A stretch of DNA of 64,000 bases from Candidatus Proelusimicrobium volucris (GTDB lineage Bacteria; Elusimicrobiota; Elusimicrobia; Elusimicrobiales; Elusimicrobiaceae). The notes under the pieces are model-generated. The model made no database searches. It saw nothing but the letters and a program-made list of their open reading frames with translations, and was not told where the DNA came from. The DNA lies in NCBI GenBank assembly GCA_944324665.1, contig CALUXD010000003.1, positions 62,001 through 126,000 on the forward strand. Direction: 5' to 3'. A program made the translations under genes and the position numbers. Shown piece after piece: positions 6,503-16,407 of the stretch; position 1 is the stretch's first letter, and the number at the start of each line of letters is the position of its first letter.

Positions 6503-9500
6503 ATGAAAAGGCCGTTTACTTTTCTGTTATTGGGATTTATTTTATTTGCGACAAACGCATACAGCGCGGGGCTTAGCGTAATATCGAAACGACCGATGGG
6601 CCAGTTAAACGAACAGCTGGCCGATGGGGTAATATCGGTAACGTTTGACAGGCCCGCCGCTTCTTTAAGCGGGGATAATCAGCAGGAGAGCGATAACTGC
6701 CCTCTTAAGATCAGGCCCTCCGTAGAAGGATCCTGCCGCTGGGTCGGAACTCAGACTTTAACGTTTACTCCGTCAAAACCGCTTGCCACGGCTACGAAAT
6801 ACACCGTAACCCTGCCCGCCGGTTTTAAAAGCGGGGTAGACGGCAGCAAACTTGCCAAAGCGTACAGCTGGTCGTTCGAAACGGCCCGTCCGGCGGTGCG
6901 CGCGAGCCGCCCTTACGACGGCGAGAGATGGCTTTCGCTAAGGCCTAAGATAATGGTAGTGTTCAATATGGAACTGGATTTAAGGCGTATTTATTCTTAC
7001 GCCAAACTTATGCAGGGCAATATATCCGTTCCTTTAAAAATAAGCAAAATTGACGACGAACTTTATAATAAAGAATTTCAATATTCCGGTTTTAACAAAG
7101 AAAGCGTATACGTTTTCGAGCCTGCCGTAAACCTTGAAGAAGGCAAAGAATACAATTTGGTCTTGAAGAAGGGCCTTTTGGCCAAAGTGGGCACTTTGGG
7201 TATGTCAGCCGATAAAACGATAAAGTTCTATACTTACGGCCCTTTGGCTTTGGCTGGCGAGCCGCAGGCGCAGTGTCTGCCGTTTTCTCCGTCGTTGGAT
7301 TTCACCAATCCCGTAACGGCGGGCGAGATAGCAAAGAACATAACTTTTGATCCTCCTTTAAGCTATACTCCGTGCGATCCCGACAGTAGCGGCTGGTCCA
7401 GAACGGTACAGAACGAAAAAGGGGGCAATACGCAGGTTTACAGGGTTGAGCTTTGCGGGCTTGAATTTAAAGCGGGGCAAAGCTATAAGGTAACTTTAAG
7501 CAAGAATTTGCGCGACATATTCGGCAATACTTTGGGCAAGGACGTAACTTTTACTTGGTCAAATGAGGGCTATTGTCCCAAGATAGATTTCAAAGGAGGC
7601 TTTGGCGTATTGGAAAGCTATCTGCCCGTACGCTACCCGATAAAAGCGATAAACGCCGGCGGCATAGAAGTGGAAAAACAGAATGTTTCCTATGAAGATT
7701 TTATCGATTTTTATAAAGACGAAGCGCCCTGGTGCCGCAAGAGGGAACTTAAAGGCGATTTCCTTTCCAATATAATCACGCCGAATTTGGAGAAGAATCT
7801 TTCCGTCAGCACTTTTATCAATTTGGAGCCCGCTTTAAACGGCAAGAAATACGGTTTCGTTTTTACGCAGATATTAAACAAGCACTATTATTCCGAGGAT
7901 TGCTGGCAGAGCGCTTTTGATAACGTTACGGACATTGGGGTAAACTTCAAGAGTTCTCCTTCAAACATATTGATATGGGCGGCGGATTTAAAAGAAGGCA
8001 AAGAGTTAAAGAATGCGGAAGTCGAAATCCGCGATTTGACCAACAAGGTTTTGTGGAGCGGCGTTACGGACAAGCACGGCATAGCGATTGCGCCCGGCTG
8101 GACGGAACTCAAGCCCGTAAACGAGGATTCTTGGCGCACGCCCAGATTATGGGTATTTGTAAAGCGGGGCGAGGACGTGGCGGTGGTATCCAACGAGTTT
8201 AACGACGGCATACAGCCTTGGCGTTTCAATTTGAATTACGATTGGAATCCTCCGCAAAGCCCGCTCAAGGCTTTCATCTTTACCGATAGGGGTATATACC
8301 GCCAAGGGGAGAAAGTCCATATTAAGGCGATACTTCGCTCTCTTAAAGACGGCGTATTTGATTATGCGGGTATAAAGCAGGCCCGTTTAAGGATAAGCGA
8401 CGCCAGGGGCAAGGAAGTGCTTAACAAACAGGTTTCTTTGAACGAGAAAGATTCCACCTTATATTACGAATACGAATTGCCGTCATCTTCGCCCAGCGGT
8501 TATTGGAACGTGAGTTTGGAAAACGGAGATTGGTGGGAAGGAATGTCTTTCAGGGTGGAAGCCGTCAAGCCCGCAGAGTTTGAGGTCAACCTGACGCCCC
8601 TTTCCAAGCAGTATTATTCCGGCGAACGGGCTGTATTTTCAATCGGGGCGAGGTATATGTTCGGCGGCGCATTGGGCGGCGCGCCGGTGGATTTATCGTT
8701 TAATCTTATACCCGCGGCCTATGTTCCCAACGGGTGGGAAAGTTATACGTTCCATCAAGAGGTTACGGAAAATAACAAGGATTTGCTGTCCTCCAAGATA
8801 GAGCTTGATGAGAAAGGCTCCAAAACCTTTGATTTTACGATGCCATCTCTCAATTATTCCGCGTTTCTTTACGTGCAGGCGGGAGTATTAAGCCCGCAAA
8901 ATCAGCAGTTGTTCGCGCGCAAAGGTGTAAGCGTATTGCCCGCGGATATTTTTATAGGTGTAAAGAGCGGGGATAATATGACGGAAGCCGGCAAGCCTTT
9001 CTCTGCCGATATAGTCGCGGTAAACGCGGAGGGAAAACTTCGCGCTGGCGCAATTTTACAGGGCAATTTGAAAAGGCGCGAATATGTCAGCGTGCGCAAG
9101 ACGGGCGTAGCTGGGCGTTTGGAATGGGTAAGCGAGGCTAAGACAGAAGACATATCCTCTTTTACTATTACGGCATCGGACGGCAAAGCGCAGTGGGGCT
9201 TTACGCCGGAAAAAGCGGGCAGCTATATACTTACCTTAAAAGCGCAGGACGAGCAGGGCCGCGTAAACTATACCAATTTCTACTTCTACGTGACGGAAGG
9301 CGACGCTTATTGGAAGCAAACCGACGACGATTTGCTTTCGGTATCCTTTGACAAAGACGAATATAAAATAGGTTCTAAGGCGAAACTTTTAATAAAGTCG
9401 CCCTACAAAAAGGCAAAAGCTCTTATAACAGTAGAGCGCGAGGGTGTATTGGAACATTACGTAAAGACTATAAAGGGCGGCGCTGCGAAGGTGAGCATAC

Positions 9501-12049
9501 CGGTTCGGGAAAATTACGCCCCCAACGCCTTTGTCAGCGTGGTACTGGTACAGGGCAGAGCGGACGAGCAGAAATACGCCAAAGACGGCGAGGATTTATC
9601 CAAGCCGCAGGCTAAATTCGGCTATGCCGTATTGAATGTACCGCCCAAAGAATTTGAACTAAAGACCTATATCACGCCGGAACGCTCGGAATACCGCCCC
9701 GGCCAAACGGTCAATTTGACCGTTAGGACGGAGGATTATAAGGGCAAGGGTACGCCCGCTTTCGTAACGGTGTTCGCGGTGGACGAGGCGATGCTCGCCT
9801 TAAGCGGCTACGAAACGCCCGATCCGTTCGATTACTTTTATTCCAAACGGCCTTTGGCGGTGGAAACTTCCGACAACAGGCTGTTCATAATCGGGCAGAG
9901 GAGTTTCGGCCAGAAAGGCGAGAACAGAGGGGGCGGCGGATCCGACAGTAAACTTGGCGGCGTGGATTTGAGGAGCAATTTCGTCTTTACGCCTTTGTTT
10001 ACGGCCTCTTTGCAGACTAACGAGGCGGGCAACGGGGAGATAAGTTTTAAAGCTCCCGATAATTTGACCAAGTTCAGGATTATGGCCGTATCGGCGACTA
10101 AAGAGCAGTTCGGTAAAGCGCAAAGCTCGATAGAAGTATCCAAGCCTTTGATGATAAAGCCGTTCCTGCCGCGTTTCGCTAGGCAGGGCGATAAATTCGC
10201 CTGCGGCTTTATAGTTTATAACTATACCGATAAGGACGCTTTGAAGGTGGAAACGGAGATGAAAGTTTCCGGCGCCGTCAGCCTGCTTGCCGACGCGCCC
10301 AAGAGCGTGGAAATCGGCGCGGGCGGCAGCGTTAAAGTGGAAGGGCAGTGTCTTGCGGGCGCGGGCGAAAAGGCCGTGTTCGGGTTTAAGGCGGCTTCTT
10401 CCAAGGATAATGACGGGCTTGAGGTTACGCTCCCGGTCAAACAAATTTCGCGTATGGAAAGTGCGTATACTTCCGATATGACTCAAGGCGAGCAAACTCA
10501 AAAACTGCAGCTGCCGAGCAATACTTTGGTGGACTCGCAGAATTTCGTAAGGGCGGTGTTCTCCTCCAGCGTATTGTTAAACGCGCAGGGCGCGGCCAGA
10601 TACCTTAAAGAGTATCCTTACGATTGCCTTGAACAGCGTCTTTCAAAGTTGCTTTTGTATACTTCGGGCAAAGATATTTTGACTTTGTTCAAAATAGCCT
10701 CCGCCGAAGAAATAAACCAAAAAGTTACCGATATTATGGACGCTTTGGTGTCTTATCAGACGGCTTCGGGCGGGTTCTCGTATTGGCCTTATGTGCTTTC
10801 GGCCGATCCTTTCGTTACGGCTTACGCGGTGGACGTATTGGTTTCGGCCAAAGAAAACGGGTTTAAAGTCGACGAGGATTTGATAAACAAAGCCGCGGCT
10901 TGGCTTAACCAATACTTGTCGGGCAGCCAAAAATCAGCTTATGCTTACGGCTCTTTGGAAATCGGCACTCTGCGAGCTTACGCCGTTTACGCTTTGGCTT
11001 TAAGCGGAGCGAACGCGGGCGGACATTTCAGCAATGTATACGCCCAGAACCAGAACCTCGGGCTGGAAGCAAAAATATATCTGTTTAAGGCGGCGTATAT
11101 ATTGAAGCAGGAAAGCGCCTACAAAGCGCTTTACGCCGATATTATGAACTACGGCAGAGTATCCGAACGGGGCGTATACTTCCAGGCGCCGACGGCTTAT
11201 TCCTGGCTGTATACTTCCGATATAAGAGCTACGGCCTTGGCTTTGGAGGCTTTGCTCTCGACCAATGCGCCGTTCCCGCAGGATTACAAGGCGGTTTCTT
11301 ATCTTAATTCTTCTTTGAGTGAGGACGGCAGCTTCGGAAATACTTTAAACAATGCCGCCGCGATTAGGGCTTATAACGCCTATTACCGCAAGAGCGAAAG
11401 CCAAGAGCCGGATTTCAAAGCGTTCTTAAAACAGGACGGCAAAAATATTTTTGATGTCTCTTTTAAAGGCCGCAAACAGGAATCGGGCGTGTTTGAGAAG
11501 AATTTTAAGGAATTTTTCAAAGACAAACGCGACGTGGCGTTAAACGTCGGCAAAGAGGGCGAGGGCAATCTATATTACAGTTTGGGAATGTCTTATTATC
11601 CGCAGTCTCTTAAGAGTGCGGTATCGGCTGGCTTCAGGGTGTCTAAAGAGATAAAGCCGCTGGGCGGGAAAAAAGACCTTAAAGCAGGCGAACGGGCGGA
11701 GATAATCATAACCGTATCGACCGACCAGGACAGGACTTTCGTGGCTTTGCAGGATTATCTGCCCGCGGGTTTTGAAATCGTGGACGAAACTTTAGCGACG
11801 GAAGGCATCGTTCCCCAGCCTAGAGGCGAGGATGAAGAACAAAGCGCCGATCCGTTTATAAGGCGCGAGATTTATGACGACAGTATCGTCGCTTTCGCCG
11901 ATTATATGCCGCAGGGCGTATATAAGTTTAAGTATACGGTTACGGCCTCGACTTCCGGCGCGTTTAAAGTGCCGCCCGCTTGGGTCAACGCGATGTATTG
12001 GCCGGAAGTATACGGCCGCACCGCTCAAAGCGAGTATACGATAAAGTAG
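6503..12049 (+). CDS. Bacterial alpha-2-macroglobulin with thioester motif (YfhM type)
   Basis: Bacterial alpha-2-macroglobulins are periplasmic protease traps: cleavage of the bait region activates a thioester that links to the protease. The 1848-residue protein starts with a signal peptide (MKRPFTFLLLGFILFATNAYSA). The ATG at 6503 is chosen over one 51 nt upstream because GGAGG precedes it and it begins the signal. Ig-like macroglobulin domains fill the N-terminal two thirds, including IFTDRGIYRQGEKVHIKA. The thioester motif C-L-E-Q has its Cys at residue 1375, followed by an alpha/alpha toroid (YQTASGGFSYWP) and a C-terminal receptor-like domain (VALQDYLPAGFEIV). E. coli YfhM is a lipoprotein; here no lipobox Cys follows the signal. 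pbpC starts at the next base, the classical gene pair for repairing breached cell walls. Confidence 0.93.
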   Translation: MKRPFTFLLLGFILFATNAYSAGLSVISKRPMGQLNEQLADGVISVTFDRPAASLSGDNQQESDNCPLKIRPSVEGSCRWVGTQTLTFTPSKPLATATKYTVTLPAGFKSGVDGSKLAKAYSWSFETARPAVRASRPYDGERWLSLRPKIMVVFNMELDLRRIYSYAKLMQGNISVPLKISKIDDELYNKEFQYSGFNKESVYVFEPAVNLEEGKEYNLVLKKGLLAKVGTLGMSADKTIKFYTYGPLALAGEPQAQCLPFSPSLDFTNPVTAGEIAKNITFDPPLSYTPCDPDSSGWSRTVQNEKGGNTQVYRVELCGLEFKAGQSYKVTLSKNLRDIFGNTLGKDVTFTWSNEGYCPKIDFKGGFGVLESYLPVRYPIKAINAGGIEVEKQNVSYEDFIDFYKDEAPWCRKRELKGDFLSNIITPNLEKNLSVSTFINLEPALNGKKYGFVFTQILNKHYYSEDCWQSAFDNVTDIGVNFKSSPSNILIWAADLKEGKELKNAEVEIRDLTNKVLWSGVTDKHGIAIAPGWTELKPVNEDSWRTPRLWVFVKRGEDVAVVSNEFNDGIQPWRFNLNYDWNPPQSPLKAFIFTDRGIYRQGEKVHIKAILRSLKDGVFDYAGIKQARLRISDARGKEVLNKQVSLNEKDSTLYYEYELPSSSPSGYWNVSLENGDWWEGMSFRVEAVKPAEFEVNLTPLSKQYYSGERAVFSIGARYMFGGALGGAPVDLSFNLIPAAYVPNGWESYTFHQEVTENNKDLLSSKIELDEKGSKTFDFTMPSLNYSAFLYVQAGVLSPQNQQLFARKGVSVLPADIFIGVKSGDNMTEAGKPFSADIVAVNAEGKLRAGAILQGNLKRREYVSVRKTGVAGRLEWVSEAKTEDISSFTITASDGKAQWGFTPEKAGSYILTLKAQDEQGRVNYTNFYFYVTEGDAYWKQTDDDLLSVSFDKDEYKIGSKAKLLIKSPYKKAKALITVEREGVLEHYVKTIKGGAAKVSIPVRENYAPNAFVSVVLVQGRADEQKYAKDGEDLSKPQAKFGYAVLNVPPKEFELKTYITPERSEYRPGQTVNLTVRTEDYKGKGTPAFVTVFAVDEAMLALSGYETPDPFDYFYSKRPLAVETSDNRLFIIGQRSFGQKGENRGGGGSDSKLGGVDLRSNFVFTPLFTASLQTNEAGNGEISFKAPDNLTKFRIMAVSATKEQFGKAQSSIEVSKPLMIKPFLPRFARQGDKFACGFIVYNYTDKDALKVETEMKVSGAVSLLADAPKSVEIGAGGSVKVEGQCLAGAGEKAVFGFKAASSKDNDGLEVTLPVKQISRMESAYTSDMTQGEQTQKLQLPSNTLVDSQNFVRAVFSSSVLLNAQGAARYLKEYPYDCLEQRLSKLLLYTSGKDILTLFKIASAEEINQKVTDIMDALVSYQTASGGFSYWPYVLSADPFVTAYAVDVLVSAKENGFKVDEDLINKAAAWLNQYLSGSQKSAYAYGSLEIGTLRAYAVYALALSGANAGGHFSNVYAQNQNLGLEAKIYLFKAAYILKQESAYKALYADIMNYGRVSERGVYFQAPTAYSWLYTSDIRATALALEALLSTNAPFPQDYKAVSYLNSSLSEDGSFGNTLNNAAAIRAYNAYYRKSESQEPDFKAFLKQDGKNIFDVSFKGRKQESGVFEKNFKEFFKDKRDVALNVGKEGEGNLYYSLGMSYYPQSLKSAVSAGFRVSKEIKPLGGKKDLKAGERAEIIITVSTDQDRTFVALQDYLPAGFEIVDETLATEGIVPQPRGEDEEQSADPFIRREIYDDSIVAFADYMPQGVYKFKYTVTASTSGAFKVPPAWVNAMYWPEVYGRTAQSEYTIK

Positions 12050-14209
12050 ATGTTTTTAAAGAAAGCTGGTTTAATTGTACTATCATTGTTTTGCGCCGCG
12101 CCTTGCGTGTTTACGCAGGCGCGGCCCGCTTTTCCCGCCGATAATTCCGTTACGGTTACGGACAGAAATTTCCTCCCGTTAAGAAATATACTTTCTGGTA
12201 AAGACGGCATTATGATACCCGTCAATTTGCAAGATGTAAACCCTTGGCTTATCCTTTCGGTATTGGCGGCGGAGGATAAGCGGTTCTTCGAGCACGGCGG
12301 GGTGGATTTGAAGGCTTCCGCCAGAGCTTTATGGCAGAACATAAACGCTGGCAGGGTGGTGTCGGGCGCTTCGACGATAACCCAGCAGCTGGTAAACGCC
12401 ATATCGCCAAAAGAGCGCAATTTGAAGGGTAAAATAAAAGAGGCCTATTCCGCGGCGATGCTTGAGCGGGAAATGAGCAAAGAGGAAATATTGCAGGCCT
12501 ATTTAAATACCGTCAATTTCGGCGGGAATGTATACGGAGTCGGCGCGGCCGCTTTGGTTTACTTCGATACGAACGCGGAGAGTTTGTCCCTGTCGCAGTC
12601 GGCTTTTTTGGCGGGGCTTATAAAATCGCCGACGCGCTATAATCCTCTTAAGAACCTGCCCGAGGCCGTCAAACGCCGCGACGAAGTGCTTAAACGCATG
12701 TTGGAAAACGGTTTTATCAACGAGGAGCTTTATAAGCTCGCGCTTGAGGAAAATATACAAATATCGAAGCAAAATAAAAAGTTTACCGCGCCGCATTACG
12801 GGCTTTTTGTCGCAGACAAAGCGGGTGGGAGTCCCGCTTTTATACAAAGTACGATAGACGGCAAAATACAGGCCTATATAGAAGGCATTTTGCCCGGCTA
12901 TATAAAGGCTTTAAGTGCGAATAATGTTACAAATGCGGCGGCGGTTGTGCTGGATAACAAGACTGGCGAAGTTTTGGCGATGGCAGGCTCGGCCGATTAC
13001 TTTGACGAGAAAAACTCCGGCCAGGTAAACGGCGCGCTTTCCTTGCGCCAGCCCGGTTCGGCTTTAAAACCTTTTGTCTACGGTACCGCTTTTGAGGAAG
13101 GCTTTTTGCCTTCCGATAAAGTGGAAGATAAGGATAAATTCTTCCAAGGTTCCTTCCGCCCAAAAAACTATGACGAGGACTATCACGGTACGCCGACAAT
13201 GCGCGAAGCGCTTGCCTGTTCCTACAATATCCCCGCCGTACAAGTTGCGGGGGAAGTGGGCGCTTTTAAAGTATTGGAAGTTTTAAAGCGCGCCGGCTTT
13301 TCGGATCTGGACAAAAGCGCGGATTTTTACGGGCTTGGCATAGCTTTGGGCAACGGCGAGGTGAATTTGTTGGAACTTGCCAACGCTTACCGCGCTTTGG
13401 CAAATAACGGGGTATGGCGCCCGATGACTTACGCTTTAAACCCGCAGATTAAGCAGGAGGGCCGCGCGGTTAGGGTCTTTAGCGGGGAAACGGCCTTTAT
13501 GCTTACCGATATTTTGTCCGACAACAATGCCCGCGCCGCGGCTTTCGGGCTTAATTCCCCGCTAAATTTGCCGTTTGATTTCGCGGCCAAGACGGGGACT
13601 TCCAAAGACTACAAAGATAACTGGGCCGCAGGTTACGGACGGCGCTTTACCATAGCGGTATGGGTGGGTAATTTTGATGCCTCGCCAATGCGGCGCATTT
13701 CCGGTATAACGGGCGCCGCGCCGATACTTAGGGATATAGCCCTCTTTTTGGAGGAGAATTATCCTTCCGCCAAAGTTAAAGACGATACTTCTTTTGATAT
13801 GCCCGCCTCTTTGGCGCGCGTGGATATTTGCCCGATAAGCGGTATGCTAGTATCCAAAGAATGCCCCAATTCCGTTAGGGAAGTTTTCCCCATAAATAAA
13901 TTGCCAAAAGAGCATTGCGCTCTTTTAAAGACGGAACATCAGTCCCAAAAAATTTCGGCCTTGGGCGCGCAGGAAGGGATACTGTTCCCGATGCAGGGCG
14001 ACGTTTTTATGCAAAGCCCTTCATTGGATTTGGCGGCGCAGCAGATAAAATTCCGTTCTTCGCAAGACGGGATTTGGTATTTGAACGGGCAAAAACTGCC
14101 GTGCGCGCGCGGCAAAGAATGCTTTTGGCCGATTAAGAGCGGGAAGTATAAACTGCGCTTGGATACCGACGAAAAAAAATACGAAGTAAATTTTGAAGTG
14201 CTGAAATAA
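12050..14209 (+). CDS. pbpC: Penicillin-binding protein 1C (glycosyltransferase/transpeptidase)
   Basis: PBP1C polymerises and may crosslink peptidoglycan at the inner-membrane surface. The 719-residue protein starts with a hydrophobic anchor or signal (residues 5-22). A GT51 domain carries AAEDKRFFEHGGVD with the catalytic Glu, then STITQQLVN, EILQAYLNTVNFGGNVYGV and ALVYF. The transpeptidase domain has the active-site tetrad S-A-L-K (Ser337), the S-Y-N motif in CSYNIPAVQVA and the K-T-G motif in AAKTGTSKDYKDNWAAGY. A C-terminal BiPBP_C-type domain contains WYLNGQKL. All catalytic motifs are present. It is fused operonically to the alpha-2-macroglobulin gene with no gap, the conserved arrangement seen in many Gram-negative bacteria. 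Confidence 0.94.
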   Translation: MFLKKAGLIVLSLFCAAPCVFTQARPAFPADNSVTVTDRNFLPLRNILSGKDGIMIPVNLQDVNPWLILSVLAAEDKRFFEHGGVDLKASARALWQNINAGRVVSGASTITQQLVNAISPKERNLKGKIKEAYSAAMLEREMSKEEILQAYLNTVNFGGNVYGVGAAALVYFDTNAESLSLSQSAFLAGLIKSPTRYNPLKNLPEAVKRRDEVLKRMLENGFINEELYKLALEENIQISKQNKKFTAPHYGLFVADKAGGSPAFIQSTIDGKIQAYIEGILPGYIKALSANNVTNAAAVVLDNKTGEVLAMAGSADYFDEKNSGQVNGALSLRQPGSALKPFVYGTAFEEGFLPSDKVEDKDKFFQGSFRPKNYDEDYHGTPTMREALACSYNIPAVQVAGEVGAFKVLEVLKRAGFSDLDKSADFYGLGIALGNGEVNLLELANAYRALANNGVWRPMTYALNPQIKQEGRAVRVFSGETAFMLTDILSDNNARAAAFGLNSPLNLPFDFAAKTGTSKDYKDNWAAGYGRRFTIAVWVGNFDASPMRRISGITGAAPILRDIALFLEENYPSAKVKDDTSFDMPASLARVDICPISGMLVSKECPNSVREVFPINKLPKEHCALLKTEHQSQKISALGAQEGILFPMQGDVFMQSPSLDLAAQQIKFRSSQDGIWYLNGQKLPCARGKECFWPIKSGKYKLRLDTDEKKYEVNFEVLK

Positions 14210-14262
14210 ACAATTTGCCTATATCGGTTGTTTTATAAACAGATTAATAATATTTATGAAAT

Positions 14263-14285
14263 CCCCCGGTTTTTTAAGCCGGGGG
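14263..14285. terminator. Hairpin between convergent pbpC and ackA
   Basis: CCCCCGG pairs with CCGGGGG around a 9-nt loop. It lies in the short gap between the two converging genes and could serve both. Neither side has a clean T-run, so termination efficiency is uncertain. Confidence 0.45.
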
Positions 14286-14302
14286 TTAAATATATACATA
14301 AT

Positions 14303-15655
14303 TTACGCTTCAAGGATTTCTTTGGGAGTGTTTATTATACATTTCCTTAAGAAAGGTTTCTTTTTAAGCTCTTTCTTTAAAGATTCGTCCCTTAAGCTGT
14401 TCCTGTATGATGGATCCTCAAAGGAATATTTGAAGTTTGTATGTATGTCGTATCTGCCTTCACATATAGCCGCTACGTCTTCGGCATATACGATTTCCTC
14501 ATCGGTAGGTATCACGAATACCTTTACCGGGCTGTCGGGGGTGGAAATTAAACTCTCGGCGTTTTTCGTCAAAGCGGCGAAATCGCGCTCATGGTCGTGG
14601 TGTACGCCCATATATTCCAAACCAGTCAAAGCCTTTTCCCTGTATATCGGCGCGCGCTCGCCTACGCCCGCCGTAAATACTATGGCGTCCACTCTTCCCA
14701 AAGCCGCGGCGTATGCGCCGATGTATTTCTTTATTCGGTAGGTTTCCATATCGATGGCAAGTTTGCAGCGCTCATCGCCTTTTTCCGCCGCGATTTCTAT
14801 GTCGCGTCTGTCCTGATATTTTTCCGTAATGCCCAGTACGCCCGATTTCTTATTTATTATGGTGTACATATCTTTGGGGGAAATGTTTTCCCGCTCCATC
14901 ATCTGGAACGCTATTGACGCGTCAAAATCGCCGCTTCTCGTGCCCATTATAAGGCCTTCAAGAGGAGTCAAACCCATGCTGGTGTCAAAAGATACGCCGT
15001 TCTTGACGGCATTCATGCTCGCGCCGTTGCCGATATGGCATATTATCAAGTTGCAGTCAAAGGGGTTTTTGCCCAACAAAACAGCCGCCCTCTTTGCATT
15101 GTAGAGGAAAGATGTCCCGTGCGCGCCATATCTTCTTATTTTATACTTCTCGTACCATTTGTACGGCAGAGCGTACATATAGGAGCTGGCGGGCATAGTC
15201 ATATGCCAGGCTGTATCGGCCACGACTACGTGTTTGATGTCGGGCATTACCGCTATGGCAGCTTCCATACCAAGTACATTCGCGGGATTGTGCAGCGGAG
15301 CCAAATCGGAAATACTCTTTAAAAGATTGATGATTTCCGGCGTGATAAGCATGGATTTTTCCAAAGGACCGCCGTGCACCACTCTATGGCCTACGGCGCT
15401 GATTTGCTTCATATCCTTAATTACGCCGTGTTCTTTGTCGGTTAAGGTGTTGAGCACCTTTTCTATGGCTGTTTTAAAATCGGGGCAGTTGAAGGTAAGT
15501 TCAAATTTATCTTTTCCCGGGGCTTCCTGCGTGATGGCGGCATTCTCGTAGCCGACGCGTTCTATAAGCCCTACGGCTATATTTCTTTTGTTAGCGTGAT
15601 CAAAAAGACTGTATTTTACGGAAGAGCTTCCGCAGTTTAAACACAATATAATCAT
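14303..15655 (-). CDS. ackA: Acetate kinase
   Basis: AckA interconverts acetyl phosphate and acetate with ADP/ATP, the usual substrate-level phosphorylation step of fermentation. The N-terminal ILCLNCGSSSVKYSLFD and the ACK signature motifs are intact: VGHRVVHGG, PLHNPANVLG, DTAWHMTMP, YGAHGTSF, CHIGNGASM, MGLTPLEGLIMGTRSGD and FTAGVGERAP. At 450 residues it is about 50 longer than typical. The extra length is a charged C-terminal tail (rich in Lys, Glu and Phe) after the core ends near GRYDI. No pta gene is adjacent in the window. GGAGA precedes the ATG and a good promoter lies upstream (15687-15715). Confidence 0.93.
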   Translation of the reverse strand: MIILCLNCGSSSVKYSLFDHANKRNIAVGLIERVGYENAAITQEAPGKDKFELTFNCPDFKTAIEKVLNTLTDKEHGVIKDMKQISAVGHRVVHGGPLEKSMLITPEIINLLKSISDLAPLHNPANVLGMEAAIAVMPDIKHVVVADTAWHMTMPASSYMYALPYKWYEKYKIRRYGAHGTSFLYNAKRAAVLLGKNPFDCNLIICHIGNGASMNAVKNGVSFDTSMGLTPLEGLIMGTRSGDFDASIAFQMMERENISPKDMYTIINKKSGVLGITEKYQDRRDIEIAAEKGDERCKLAIDMETYRIKKYIGAYAAALGRVDAIVFTAGVGERAPIYREKALTGLEYMGVHHDHERDFAALTKNAESLISTPDSPVKVFVIPTDEEIVYAEDVAAICEGRYDIHTNFKYSFEDPSYRNSLRDESLKKELKKKPFLRKCIINTPKEILEA

Positions 15656-15686
15656 AATAATATTATCTCCAGTGGGAAGTATTATG

Positions 15687-15715
15687 ATTATATTTTACAA
15701 TTATAAAGGCGCCAA
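15687..15715 (-). promoter_or_regulatory. Sigma-70-type promoter for ackA
   Basis: On the minus strand TTGGCG (-35) is followed by a 17-nt spacer and a perfect TATAAT (-10). The -10 ends about 31 nt before the ackA ATG. Confidence 0.7.
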
Positions 15716-15742
15716 GGTAAAGGCTCGGCAAAATGCGGATAA

Positions 15743-16387
15743 TTACGGTTTTCTGTAAAAAGCCAGCAGCTGCGCTACGACTTCCACTTCGGCGCGGGCT
15801 CTGCGCTCAATATTCTTTCGTGCGTCTTCCAGCACCGCCTTGGAGGCGGAAAAAGATACCTTCTTTACGCTTAAACCTTTTTCCGTTTTTACCAGTGCCA
15901 GCTTGCCGTTAGCAATTTGCGCCGAAGGACAGAAAATCAAATATTCTCCTTTATTGGCCCACGGGCATGCCGCCGTATCGGTTACTTTCAAAGCAAACGG
16001 GGTTTGGCCTTTTGCCTCCAGCATTACGGGCAAATATTCTTCCGGCTGAGAATAGTAGGAAATATTAAAATATTCTTCCTTTATCTCGTTTAAAACGCCT
16101 ATCGGGCGGCTGGAAGGCATATTGGAAAGGAGTTCATAAATTTTTTTATCGTAAGGTTCCTCGCTCTTTTCCGCTACGGAATAGGATATGGCGTCATCGG
16201 TAAAATAGGAAACGGGCTTGTCAAACACGTGGGAGAGTTTTATCATATTGTCGCGGTCGGGTTTAAAGCGATTCTTTACCCAATGCGACACTACGCTGGA
16301 ATCTTTTAACCCCAATTTTTTGGAAAGTTCCACCTTGGTCATAGCCGTCATTTTAAGCAGCTGTTCTATTTTTTGCCCCAAATTCAT
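15743..16387 (-). CDS. Phage-type repressor: XRE helix-turn-helix with degenerate S24 domain
   Basis: The ATG at 16387 is chosen over one 48 nt upstream: AAGGAG precedes it at 7-nt spacing and it opens the conserved domain. The 214-residue protein has an N-terminal XRE helix-turn-helix (about residues 5-65, MTKVELSKKLGLKDSSVVSHWV). A C-terminal LexA/CI-type S24 fold (about 110-205) follows. In active S24 autopeptidases the loop reads G-D-S-M; here the matching loop reads T-D-T-A-A-C-P, so the nucleophilic Ser is replaced. The Lys region (LSVKKVSF) is kept. It is therefore probably a ligand- or state-responsive repressor that does not self-cleave. Divergent promoters and palindromic sites lie directly upstream, suggesting autoregulation and control of the rightward transcript. 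Confidence 0.82.
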   Translation of the reverse strand: MNLGQKIEQLLKMTAMTKVELSKKLGLKDSSVVSHWVKNRFKPDRDNMIKLSHVFDKPVSYFTDDAISYSVAEKSEEPYDKKIYELLSNMPSSRPIGVLNEIKEEYFNISYYSQPEEYLPVMLEAKGQTPFALKVTDTAACPWANKGEYLIFCPSAQIANGKLALVKTEKGLSVKKVSFSASKAVLEDARKNIERRARAEVEVVAQLLAFYRKP

Positions 16388-16407
16388 TTTTTGACTCCTT
16401 TTATAAA

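Noticed and set aside
9800-10501. 233-residue minus-strand frame inside the alpha-2-macroglobulin gene
   Set aside because: It is a shadow of the plus-strand gene, with no ribosome-binding site or domain, while the plus-strand frame carries conserved macroglobulin sequence.
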